A stretch of DNA of 64,000 nucleotides from Malania oleifera (taxonomy: Eukaryota > Streptophyta > Magnoliopsida > Santalales > Ximeniaceae): contig NC_080428.1 of NCBI RefSeq assembly GCF_029873635.1, positions 63,793,957 to 63,857,956 of the forward strand. The letters are read 5' to 3'. Every line of letters starts with the position of its first letter. Position 1 is the first letter of the stretch. Shown one piece after another: positions 46,053-57,164 of the stretch. Made by a program: the position numbers and the translations under genes. The notes beneath the pieces are model-generated. The model searched no databases and was not told the DNA's origin. It was given only the letters and a program-made list of their open reading frames with translations.

Positions 46053-46307
46053 GTGAATAAATGTAAATAGCTAAGTAGTTTTCTATTGCAGGTACATGTA
46101 ATGGTTGAATAGTGTAGTACTTTAGTTTTGGGAGAATGGTTTTCTTTTGTATATGTAATCTTCCAAGACTCGAAATGTAACCACGGTATTCCTCCGCCAT
46201 AAGTGAGGGTAGGTAATAAAATGAGTAGACCCTTTTTCCTGATTAAAGGATGGCGAGTTACGGAAACAGTAAATTTCGAGGACGAAATTCTTTTAAGGGG
46301 GGAGGAA

Positions 46308-46413
46308 TGTAGTAATCGGGAAAAAAAATAAAATTTTAAAAAATAATAAAAATAAAATAATAAAATAAAATAAAATAATTAAATTAACAAGTAAAATGAA
46401 TAGTATGATAAGG

Positions 46414-46459
<46 letters not shown>

Positions 46460-46590
46460 GTGAAAGTTTCTTCAAGAAGCTTTACTTTAATTAATGTTTA
46501 CTATTATATATATAAAATAACACAAGCTTCTTCAAGAAGCTTTGAAAGTCAAAATCCAAATTGAATTGGATTTTTGGGTGTGCGTGAGTG

Positions 46591-46631
<41 letters not shown>

Positions 46632-48587
46632 ACGACTCTCTCTCTCTTCGATTTCGGGCTAGTTTTACGCCGGATCGACAAACTGAAGCTACCACGATGC
46701 TCCTGACGAAGTTCTCTACAAGTCTGCCACAGCGGATCGTCAGGGAAACGAAGTTGGATTTTATCCCAAATCCAAGGTAAGACTTTATATTCAATATTTG
46801 GATTTTTAACAGTTGAAGAAAGTGATATACGCGTAAAAATATTGAACTTTAATACTGAAAATTTTCAGTTCCAGGAGTGTTAATTGGGAATGTTGGGAAT
46901 CATCCCTAAGTTGAGGTAAGACTTTTTAAGTCGAATTTGACTTAGTGGTAGTTATAGAAAATGTTATACGTACAAAAATACTAAACTTTAATTCTATGAG
47001 TTTTCATTTTCAGGATATTAAGTTGAGAACCTTGTGGGTACGTGGAAGATTTTCTTAGGGGCTTTTCAGGAATCAAGTAAGGGGATAAACTAAGCTAGTT
47101 TTGTTTTGAGAAAATGTATATATATATATATATATAGCATTTGGTTTTAGGAAAAATAAATATATTTATATATATGATTTATATTTGGAAAATACTGTTT
47201 AAATGATGATATGTTGAATACGTAGAAAATTTGTTTAGTGTGGCATTAGTATAAAAATGTTGTGAAATACTGTTTTTTTTGGAATGAGGACGATATGGAT
47301 TTCTATGATGGAAAACCGGCATACGGGCCGAGATATTTTTATATGTATATGTGATTTGCCGGCGTATGGGCCGTGCTATGTGGATGAGATTTGCCGGCGT
47401 ACGGGCCGTGCTATGTGATTTGCCAGCGTATAAGCTCTGCTATGTGATTTGCCGGCGTACGGGCCGTGCTATGTGATTTGCCAGCGTACGGGCTGTGCTA
47501 TGTGATTTGTCGGCGTACGGGTCGTGCTATGTGGTTTGCTAGCGTACGGGCTGTGCCATGTGATTTGCCGGCATATGGGTCGTGCTATGTTAAAATGTGT
47601 AATACCGGCGTTTGGGCCGATGATTTTCATGATACACGTATATATGTGAAATGATATGATTGATGTGAAAATAAATGATATGAGATATTTATGTATCATG
47701 GTTTTAGTATATGTATATGATATCAGAACCTAGTTGGCTTGGTCTAGGCTAGCACTTGCACGGTACCGTTGCTATGTGTCCATGGTCCTCGTGATCATGA
47801 TATCTGTGTTAACGCCGCTGTACGGAGTGGTGTGAGATTGGATGGTCGATGTGGTTATTTTCAAGAAGTGTGTTGTTATCGCCCCTGGTGTACGGACCAA
47901 TCTGGGTAGACCCATCGAACCTACAGACTACTGTTTGACTTAGCAGTGGTCGGCCAACCATTGTCAGGTCCCGCCTTCAGGCCACACAACCTAGTCATGT
48001 GGGGGTAATACATGACAACAGCCAGCTAACCTACCAGGATTGTTTTTATGTTATTATTATTATGATATGAGATGAGAAATGTTTATGAAAATGCAGTATA
48101 TTCTGCCATGTTTTGATATGCATATGTTTTCCCAGATTTGATAAACAGTATTGAATGTGTTATGTATGGTACATGTAGAACACAGAATACTCATGTTGCC
48201 ACACACTGGTATTAGTTTATTTCCCTTACCAAGAGGCGTCTCACCCCTAAATGTTATACATTTTTTAGGAGCCCCTAATAGGAGAGCGGGAAAAGCTCCG
48301 CTGATCTAGATCAGTTGTTTGCCCTTTTTGGAAGGGTAAGTTTTTGGTAGGGACAGTTAGGTTTTGTGGGAATTGTCCCTAGATTTCATTTTTGAGATGT
48401 ATATATTGTGAGATAGTAATTGTAGTGACTCTGGTATGTGTTATGCACATTATGATGAGATGTATATGATTTTATACTTTCTGCTACGTAGGCTTCTGCT
48501 GTATGTTTTGTTATATCCCTGGTGCCCACGGGCCCAGGTGGATTGTGACCTGCTGAGTTGGAATGTATGATGTGATGATAATTTATT

Positions 48588-48619
<32 letters not shown>

Positions 48620-48643
48620 GTGAAAAAGGAGCAGGTCGTTACA
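46308..48643 (+). repeat. 3' LTR of Gypsy D
   Basis: 2336 bp, very similar by eye to the 5' LTR. It keeps the uninterrupted CT tract, so it shows the pre-insertion state of the hAT target site. Microsatellites: (TA)n at about 46421-46455 and 48594-48620. Confidence 0.95.
47350..47588 (+). repeat. Eight-unit 30 bp array in Gypsy D 3' LTR
   Basis: Same unit as the 5' LTR array but two units longer; the extra units lie at the third and fourth positions, one of them diverged (ccagcgtataagctctgc). Confidence 0.9.
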
Positions 48644-48648
48644 TTATG

Positions 48649-50580
48649 TAACCCCCATCTTTTTGAGTTAATGTGGTGAACTTGATTCTATCTCCGGTCA
48701 TGTGTCTCGAACACTCATTGTCCAAGTACCACTTTTCCCTTGATGGTGTTGTCCTAAAGCATACATACAATGAAGGATTTAAAATGTTACTTTTGGAATC
48801 CAAATTTCTTAATTTTATTTAAATCATATCTAGTTCCATTGTTTTCTTTCCATTCATTTTGAACTTTAACATACTTCTTTTTAAGAGGGCAATCAAACAT
48901 GATATGTCCTTTGTTTTTGCATATGTAGCAAGTGGTATGTTCATGTACATTAGTTGAGGAAGTATTAGCATAGTGTTTAGCTTCTTTCACAAAGTACCCC
49001 ATGAACAACTTCTTCTTTCTTTTATTTGTTATTCCATTTTAACCGATTCCTTCTTTATTTCCATGCATTCTTTGTTGTCCAACTATTTGCTCAAAGTTTT
49101 CTTTTCCTTTTGTGAAGTTGTAGATAATTTTCTCTTTATCCTCAATTGTCTTCTTAAGATAAATTATTTCCAATCCTTCTTACTTTGATTATCTACTTGT
49201 ATTTTTACTATTTCTTGTGACATATCATTTATTTTCTCTTTTAGATTTTCAATGTGGGATTCTTTCTTTTTTCAATAAATTTAGAGGATTCAAGTTGTTT
49301 CATTAGATTTTCATTTTGTTCTTTCAAAGTTATATTTCTTTTAGAAACTTTGATAAATCTTTTATGTAGAGCAAACAACTTGGCTTGAAGTTCTTTGTAG
49401 GAGGGCATGCTATCACAAGATTCATTACACGATTCACTACTAGATTCTTACGATGAGGAGTAGTAAGAATTTACCTCTTCATCATGTGACATGAAGCACA
49501 TGTTAGCCATCTCTTGCCCTCTTGACTCATTTTCTATTTCGCTTGAACTTGTGTCATCCCATGTTGCCTTCATGGCTGCTTTCTTTTTCTTCTTCTCCTT
49601 CTTGAGTTGAGGGCAGTCCAGCTTGATATGACCTGGATTTTTGCAATGACAACACGTATGTAGGTCATTTTTATTTTTGTTCTCTTTCCTACTTGTTTTC
49701 CCTTTTTCAGATTTCGTTTTACTAAATTTTCTAGGAAACTTTTTGTTTCTTCTATATAACTTGCCAAGTCTTTTAGTAATGAATGCTAATTCAACTTGGT
49801 CTAAGTCACTTGGTTCACTATCATCATCACTTGAGCTTTCGTTGGTTGCTCTTAAAGCAATAGATTTCTTTCTTTCAAGGCCATTTCATAAGTAAGTAGT
49901 GAACCTAAAAGTTCATCAAGTGATGTGGTTTTAAGGTTCCTACCTTTTGTTATTGTTGTGGCTTTTGGTTCCCATATGGGTGGAAGACCTCTAAGTATTT
50001 TTCGAATCATCTCATAGGTAGTGTAGGTTTTTCCTAAGGCATTGAGAGAATTGATTATGTGAGTGAACCTTGTATACATGCTAGTAATGGATTCATCTGA
50101 GTTCATCTTGAAAGCTTCATATTCACTAGTTAGCATATTAATCCTATTGTCTCTAATATCGATTGTTCCTTCATAGGTTACCTCTAGTTTATCCCAAATT
50201 TCTTTGGATATTTTGCAGGCCATGACTTTATTGAATTCGTTGATATCTAGAGCACAATACAAAGCATTGATAGCACTTGAATTTACTTGCAACATTTTGT
50301 GATCTAAGTCAGTCATGTCTTTTTTCTCCTTAGGGGCTTGTTTTCCATTTACTAGTTTGAGGGGAATTAGGTCAGCATCTGTGACAACCTCCTAAGATTT
50401 CCAATCCATAGTTAGAAGATAAATTCTCATATGCTGTTTCCAAAAAGTATAGTTCAGTCCACAAAAGATTGGTTGTCAGGTTGAGGATTGACCCTCTCCG
50501 AAGGTTGCTATTCTGTGTGCCATTTCGATCTTTATATAGCTTCTTGATAAGATTTACTATAACCTGACTCTGAAACCAAT
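48649..50580 (-). pseudogene. Sirevirus C gag and protease
   Basis: Minus strand. Gag core (UBN2-type) at 50316-49852 with ISKEIWDKLEVTYEGT and MIRKILRGLPPIWEPKATTI. Zinc knuckle CCHCKNPGHIKLDC lies near 49610-49655, then a helical Lys/Glu-rich region with stops. A second knuckle CYICKNKGHIMFDC lies near 48890-48935. The protease motif reads WYLDNECSRHMTGD near 48680-48725; the family form has DSG where this has DNE, so the catalytic site is lost. The frame continues across Gypsy D to the TFGDNVKGKIVGIGK stretch at 32575. The primer site (minus TTGGTTTCAGAGTCAGG, 50563-50579) adjoins the 5' LTR and is a degenerate tRNA-Met match. Confidence 0.88.
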
Positions 50581-52492
50581 TGAAATTAGAATAGTGTTCC
50601 CAAAGGGGGGGGGGTGAATTGGGTTAGTTAAAAAAATTTAAATTCTTTTTAACTTCTTACTTGTTTTAGTGCAACAACAAAAATGTAAGTAAATCAATAA
50701 ATTTGTAATCACAACCAAAGCACACCATAAAGAACTAAAATTTAAACAATCCAATCAACCACATTATTATCAATCAATCAAGATAATCAAGAACTTGATG
50801 CTTTCAGCTTTTGGTAGCAGCCCTATGTTTATATGCAAGCCCTGTTTTGATTTTGATTTTGTAATGTGTTCTCTTAACCAAGATTTTCGAAAATTAACCA
50901 ACATACTCCCTTGTGGGTTTCCGCAAAAGGTTAATTAAAAACATACTTTCTAAAATTAAGAGTCTTCTCTAATTTTTTTTACTTAAGCCCTGCAATTAGC
51001 AATATGCATTCAACAAACAAAGATAAAATGCAAAAAGTAAAGAGTAGAGTAGAGAGAAGAACACCAAGTTTTTACGAGGTTTGGCTTATCCCCAGCCTAT
51101 GTCCTCGCCTTTGGCAAACTACCAAAGGATTCCACTATATTAGTCCCTTTGCCGGGTAGAACAACACCGTTACAACCACTCCTTAATTAGGCTAGAGTCT
51201 GCCTCTCCAAATGATATTCCCTTGTTCGGTCCAACGATCCAAGCACTCGTCAATGAATCTATAAGATAAGATTTGAAACAAGGTGTACAAGAGATGCTCT
51301 CAAAAGAGCTGATTAGTACAAATTCAGAGCTATATACTTCAAAGCAAATCAAATATGAAATTCAGATTAAAGCCCCAAGAGTATATCACCGTATGATCCT
51401 TTCAATGGATGAAAGAATTTAGAATTGTAGCACAATACTAGAGATTAAGAGTCAGCAAAGCCTCAGTAATTTTTGTACAAGTTGAGAGTGAGAGAGTCTT
51501 TGAGAGTTTGAGAGCAATTTGAGAGAGTAAGAGAGCTGTGTTTGATTCTTGGTAATTTGAATTAATTGGTCTTGAAGGGTATTTTAGATTTAGAAAAGTA
51601 TCTAACTTGTTCCCCAAGTTTACTTGGAGTAATGTCCAAGTTTTGAACAAGTTTGAGCCCAAGTAATTGATTTTTCAAAAATATGTTCATTATAAAATTC
51701 AAAATCTGCCGCATGGTAGTAGCCTGAGAACTTCTAGTCAAGCGTCTATCAATAAATTACAAAGTCAATTTTTACACGCAGTAGGGGGTCAGGCGCTTAT
51801 CACTGAATTTCTCAGTTTTAATAAACAAGCAGAAGGGTGATAGCAGCCTGATGAAACCTAGACAGGCTTCTCAAAAAACCTCATCAGGCACCTGTCGAGG
51901 TCCAGGCAGTAGCCTGACGACCTTCTATCTCTGAATTTTAAAAACACTTAATTGGTCAGCCTACTGACTATTTTCAATCAGGCTCCTGTCAAGACAAAAT
52001 TCTGGTTTTTAAAATATTTTTGTATTAACTCTCTTTGCTCCTCATTTCTTGGAATGTTCATTTGTTTTCTCTAAAAATATGTTCCAAGGTTCAAAATAAG
52101 GCCTTTAAGTCTCTTATACCTAATAAGCTTCAAAAAGATTTCATACTCAAAATATACTGGATGTGCTTACAAACATGTCCCATCGACTCTCTTCAACTCT
52201 TGAACTCTTTGAGAATATTCATGAATTTGTTGCTTTGAGTTTTTTCAAGTCTTGAGCTTCATTTTTCCTTTGAGCTTTCAGATTTGAATACTTGAGTTTA
52301 TGTGAGCTTTCAATGTTCTTGTGGCCTTTGAGTTTTTCCATGTTGGTCTCTTGAGCTTTCAGATTTGATCACTTGACCTCATGAAGTATGCTTTTGTTTC
52401 AATACTTGAAATATCACAACTTTGAAGAAGATTAGATAACCTTACTTTGTTATCATCAAAATCAAAAGTTGTAAGCCTTGTTTAGGCCAAAA
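50581..52492 (-). repeat. 5' LTR of Sirevirus C
   Basis: 1912 bp, matching 25664-27598. The outer end is GGCCAAAA where the other copy has the expected GGCAAACA. A G-run (about 50605-50614) is longer than in the other LTR, and a block of the 'gtagtcgcc' motif region near 51780 is shorter. Confidence 0.92.
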
Positions 52493-52497
52493 ATATT

Positions 52498-54836
52498 CAT
52501 GGATCTAATGAATAGGGTATTCCACGAGTACTTAGACCAGTTTGTTATTGTGTTCATAGATGATATTATGGTTTACTTGAGGAGCCTTGAGGAGCATGAA
52601 GCTCATCTGAGACTAGTACTTCAGGTGTTTAGGGAAAAAAGTTATTTGATAAACTTAAGAAATGTGAAATTTGGCAAGAGCAGCTTGCATTTCTAGGTCA
52701 TGTGGTATCCAAGTATAGGATTTCAATGGATCTGAGCAAAGTAGAGGCTGTAGTTGATTGGGCAAGGTCGAAGAATGTGCAGAAAGTCAGAAGTTTTCTA
52801 GGTCTTGCTGGATACTACCACCAGTTTGTCGAGGGGTTCTCCTGATTATCAGGTCTTTCACACGACTCATGTGGAAGAATGTGAAGTTTGACTAAACCGA
52901 CAAATGTGAGTAGAGCTTCTAAGGGTTGAAGCAGCGTCTAGTCACTGCCCCAGGGTTGACCCTTCCATCAGGTGAGGGTGGATATGTAATTTACAGTGAT
53001 GCATCGTAGAAGGGACTTGGTTGTGTTCTAATGCAATAGGGGAAAGTCATTGTGTATGCGTCTCGCCAGTTGAAAGAGTATGAAAAGAACTATTCTACGC
53101 ATGACTTGGAGCCGGCAGCAGTTGTGTTTGCCTTAAAGATATGGTGGCACTATCTTTATGGTGTAAGGTGCGAGATATTTACTAACTATAAGAGTCTGAA
53201 GTACTTCTTCACCTAGAAGGAGTTGAATATGAGGTAGCACCGATGGCTCGATTTGACAAAGGATTACGACTGCATCATTAGCTATAACCCAAAGAAGGCG
53301 AACGTGGTAATCAATGCGTTGAGTCTGAAATTTGGGGGTACGTCAGCCTCAACGGTTATGGCTTCGCACCAAATCATGATGGACATGGAGAGGTTGGGTG
53401 TAGAATTGGTAGAAGGGAATCATTAGACATTAATTTCTAGTCTGGTGGTTCAACCGACTTTACGGGAGAGAATCAGAACAACTCTACTGAAAGATGCGGA
53501 GTTGATGAAGATTGTAGAGAAGATACAAGATGAGCAGCACACAGAATTTAATGTTGCCGAGGATGGAGTTCTCAGATTTCACACTCGATTGTGTGTGCCA
53601 AACGACGCAGAAATAAAGAGGAAGATTCTGGAGAAGCTCATCGCTCTCTCTATACTGTTCACCCAGGTAGCATGAAGATGTATAGAGATTTGTGTGAATC
53701 ATTCTGGTAGAGTAACATGAAGAGAGAGATTGTTAGATTTGTGGGACAATTCCTGACATGTCAGCAAGTGAAGGCAGAACACCAGAGGCCAGCGGGACTA
53801 CTTTAATCACTGGACATCCCTACGTGGAAGTGGGAGCACATCTTGATGGACTTTGTATCAGAATTGCCTTCAGCGGTGTGTGGGAAGAATGTCATATGGG
53901 TAGTTGTTGACAGATTGATGAAGACTACCCATTTTATTCTAGTTAGATCCAGTTACTCCATAGATAAGTTGGCGGAACTTTATGTTCAGAAGATAATCAG
54001 AATGCATGGCATGCCTATGTCCATCATTTCAAAACGGGATCCACGGTTCACTTCCTGGTTCTGGAAGAGTTTGCAAGGAGCGTTGGGTTCTTAACTAACT
54101 TTCAGTATTGCATTTCACCCTCAGATGGATGGACAGTCCAAACGAACCATTCATATTCTTGAGGATATGCTACGGGCATGTGTGTTAGATTTTGGGGGCA
54201 GTTGGATCTGATATCTGCCGTTGGTTGAGTTTGCATACAATAACAGTCATCGGGTTAGCATTGGACTGACACTATATGAGACTTTGTATGGTCGTTGGCG
54301 CCGATCTCCGTTGTACTTGGATGAAGTTAGCGAGAGGTAGATTTTGGGGCTAGAACTTGTTCGGCAAGCCTTTGCAAAGGTTGAGCTTATCAGGGTAAGG
54401 ATTAAAGTAACCCAGAGTTGGTATAAGAGTTATGCGGATACTTGTCGACGGGAGCAAGAATTTGAGATAGGTGATATGATATTCTTGAGAATTGCTTCGA
54501 TGAAAGGGGTGATGAGGTATGGAAAGAAGGGCAAGCTGAGCCCTAGATACATTGGGTCTTCGAGATTCTGGAGAGGATTGGTTCGGCGACATATAGGATA
54601 GCATTACCCTAGCGTTGTCTAGGGTACATGATGTGTTCCACGTGTCCATATTGAGGAGGTACGTTCTAGACCTCTTACATGTGATCAATTATGAGTCGTT
54701 GGAAATACAGGAACTGCACAGTAAGGATATACCATTAGTGAAGGTACTGTGGTGTAATCATGAAGTTGAGGAGGCTTCTTGGGAGTTAGAAACGGAAATA
54801 CACCAGAAGTACCCACAACTGTTCATTGAGGGCTAG
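52498..54836 (+). pseudogene. Gypsy B pol, 3' part (RT end, RNase H, integrase, chromodomain-like)
   Basis: Resumes Gypsy B's RT at [20 protein letters not shown] (catalytic IDDI near 52557-52568), then RNase H (YSDAS near 52995, TKDYDC near 53255-53275), integrase zinc finger near 53640-53770, integrase core ([30 protein letters not shown]), a linker (GDMIFLRIASMKGVMRYGKKG) and the chromodomain-like end (VEEASWELETEIHQKYPQLF). Multiple stops (e.g. 53007, 53214, 53707, 54350) and frameshifts (e.g. near 52680 and 54560) show longer decay than in Gypsy D. Confidence 0.9.
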
Positions 54837-55135
54837 TGCCAGATAGGTAAGGGTATGGTTGTATATGAATGAATTAGAGTAGGTTGTGTAGTTAGTTGTT
54901 TGTAGTTTTAAATATGGATGGTCTTTGGGAAAATTTTTTATGGTTATTGTAATTTCCCAAAGGTAGTATTGTAACCACGGTATTCCTCCGCCATAAGTGA
55001 GAGTAGTTAATAAACGTGGGACGGGGCACTATGTGGGTGGCTACCGACTCTTCTATAGACAGGGATAATGAGTTAAGAATGTGATCTGTAATATTTAAAA
55101 AATTTCGAGGACGAAATTTTTGTAAGGAGGGGAGA
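54837..55135 (+). other. Gypsy B 3' untranslated region and polypurine tract
   Basis: Contains the chromoviral 'gtaaccacggtattcctccgccataagtgag' block, also found after pol in Gypsy D, then 'aatttcgaggacgaaattttt' and the polypurine tract ending at 55135. Confidence 0.82.
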
Positions 55136-57164
55136 TGTAGTGATCTAAAAATAAAATAAAATAAAATAAAATTAAAATTAAAATTTTAAAAAATTAAATT
55201 AATTAAATAATTATTATTAGTAAATAAATAATATAATATTATAATAATATATAGGATATGTATAAGGAAAACAATCTTGAGATTGAAATCTTAGGATTGT
55301 AGAAAGCAAAGGCTGCATAGCTCCTTCGTCTTCCTTATCTCCTCTCTCCCACTCTCCTCAATTTCTTCTCCAATAATTGGCTGATTGGAAAATGGAAAGT
55401 ACCGTTGCGTTCTTATCTACTGGAGCAGATTTGTCATGGGAGTGACGTAGGCATATCTCCTAGAGTATGCTAAATTCTTACTCTTACCTCAAATTTTTTT
55501 AAAATTATAAGTCCAATTAACGAACAAAAATTTCTAGGAGATTCGTGGAGATATTCTCTACAATTTAACTGGAGTGGGTTTTCAAGTTAGAGCTCTGGGG
55601 CACCAACCCTAAATCGAGGCGAGTTTAATAATTTAGGCTTTTATAGGCTATTTAGGGTATTTAGAACCTAGGGAAATTTTAGTGAAAGTTACTCTAGTGG
55701 CCGTGGGGCGTAGGTTGGGGTTTTACCAAGCTTTTTTAGGAATCAGGTAAGGGGATTAAGTTAAGTCAGTAATTTTATGGAATTTGAATCAATTTAATTG
55801 TTATGTTTATATATATAATTTGATTTGAGAATTCGGAAGTTATTTTCGAAAACCCTCGTTTGGATTAATTCATTTTACAAAATTAAGATATATGATATGT
55901 AATTTTGTATAAAATGAATGTGGATAGTTGAAAATATATATGAGTGTGTTTAAATGCTAAATTGTGTGGCAGATGATCTGAATGGGTTGAAAATTATAAA
56001 ATACTGAAATGTTTGAGAAATACTGGAAATGCTTACGAAAATACTGGAATTGTTTATGAAATGCAGGATTTTGAAATAACAGCCAATGGCTGGGTATTGT
56101 TTGATTGGCCAAGGGCCAGGATTGTTATTTGATGGCTGAGGGTCAAGTTTTAATTAACGGCTATACGCCGGGTTATATTTTGTGGCCGGGAGCCAAGTTT
56201 TTGGAATAATAGGAAATATATGTGAATTGATGTTTTAAATGGTGATTTCTATTATCTAAATTGTATGATATGCTTTAGGAACCCTGGGGACCAATGTATT
56301 GTGAGCATGGTACAGTTGCTAGGGATTTGTTATGTGGGCCTTGTCCGATTTGCCTATGTGAGGAGAATGTACCCCTTTGGGTTAGGGCAATCGGACCAAC
56401 AGTTGGAGCTGCATATACCTACAGAGTATGTTAGCAGAGAGTACAGATGACTATTGTCTGGGTGGATCCCCTAGGACAATAGTCCAGCCTTCGGGCCGCA
56501 CAACTCGTGCCATGGGGGAAGTAAATAGCGTGTTAGTCACAGGAGTGTCTTATATGCATATCTATTAATTTATGTGAATACAAAAAATTAATGAGATAAC
56601 TTCAAAGGCTTGCTGAGAAAGGTGAGTGTCATAGTAGTAGTAATGATATTAGAGCAGAGGGAAGCTATTTGTATGGGCAAGTAATCTTCCCTATCCTTGG
56701 CTAATTGTGTGTGTGAGTGTAAAATAAGAATGTTTTCATAAATGTATTTATCTACTTTGTGAACAAGTTATTTTCTGTATACTAAATGCATGTTTGCCAC
56801 ATACTGACATTAACTTAGTCTTTCCTTTACTGAGCTATGCCTCACCCCTACTTTACAAACTATCTTTTCAGTAAATCCTAGTGATTGGGTCTAGCAGGCT
56901 AGAGGAGCTGGGCCAGTGGTTTAAATTTATGTAGGTGGTGTGTATGGACAGAGATTTTGTTTTGTATAGTTTTATGGGATGTAATTATGCGAAAATGGCG
57001 ATATTTGTGTATAAAGATAATTAGAACTCTGGTAATGTAATTTGAGGATTTTATATTTTATTTCTGCTGCGTATATATGTTTTTTATATGATAAATAAGG
57101 TATCAGGTATACAGACGTCACTAAAGTAGCACTCGGGCCCACGTGGCGGGTCGAGGCCCTTACA
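55136..57164 (+). repeat. 3' LTR of Gypsy B
   Basis: 2029 bp, aligned with 22157-24316. It lacks the long (TA)n run and a block of about 40 bp near 56330 that the 5' copy has. Confidence 0.9.

Larger units (their letters stand above)
32581..48643 (+). mobile_element. Gypsy (Tekay/Del-like) element D, fourth layer
   Basis: Plus-strand Gypsy with LTRs at 32581-41179 (holding the hAT element) and 46308-48643. The target duplication ttatg is perfect (32576-32580 and 48644-48648). It has a primer site at 41182, gag-pol at 41414-46052 and polypurine tract tttaaggggggaggaa ending at 46307. Excluding the hAT element, D is about 9.8 kb with LTRs of about 2.32 and 2.34 kb. It is the best-preserved retroelement here. 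Confidence 0.94.
25664..52492 (-). mobile_element. Sirevirus-type Copia element C, third layer
   Basis: Minus-strand Copia with LTRs at 50581-52492 (5') and 25664-27598 (3'). The target duplication atatt is perfect (25659-25663 and 52493-52497) and lies in Gypsy B's RT. Sirevirus traits: a gag region with two zinc knuckles, pol, then an extra ORF between pol and the 3' LTR, and a polypurine tract of the AAAAAGGAGGAGAT type. It is split by Gypsy D at 32581-48643. Without D it is about 10.8 kb, a normal Sirevirus size. Confidence 0.92.
22157..57164 (+). mobile_element. Gypsy (Tekay/Del-like) element B, second layer
   Basis: Plus-strand Gypsy with LTRs of about 2.1 kb at 22157-24316 and 55136-57164, a tRNA-Met-type primer site and a polypurine tract (aaggaggggaga, 55124-55135). 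Flanking 5-mers are atatt (22152-22156) and atatc (57165-57169), a near-perfect target duplication. It lies within Copia A. Its own RT is split by Sirevirus C. Without C, B is about 8.2 kb. Confidence 0.9.

Noticed and set aside
53484..53702. Minus-strand ORFs antisense to Gypsy B and D pol as genes
   Set aside because: They are shadows of the pol reading frame with no features of their own.
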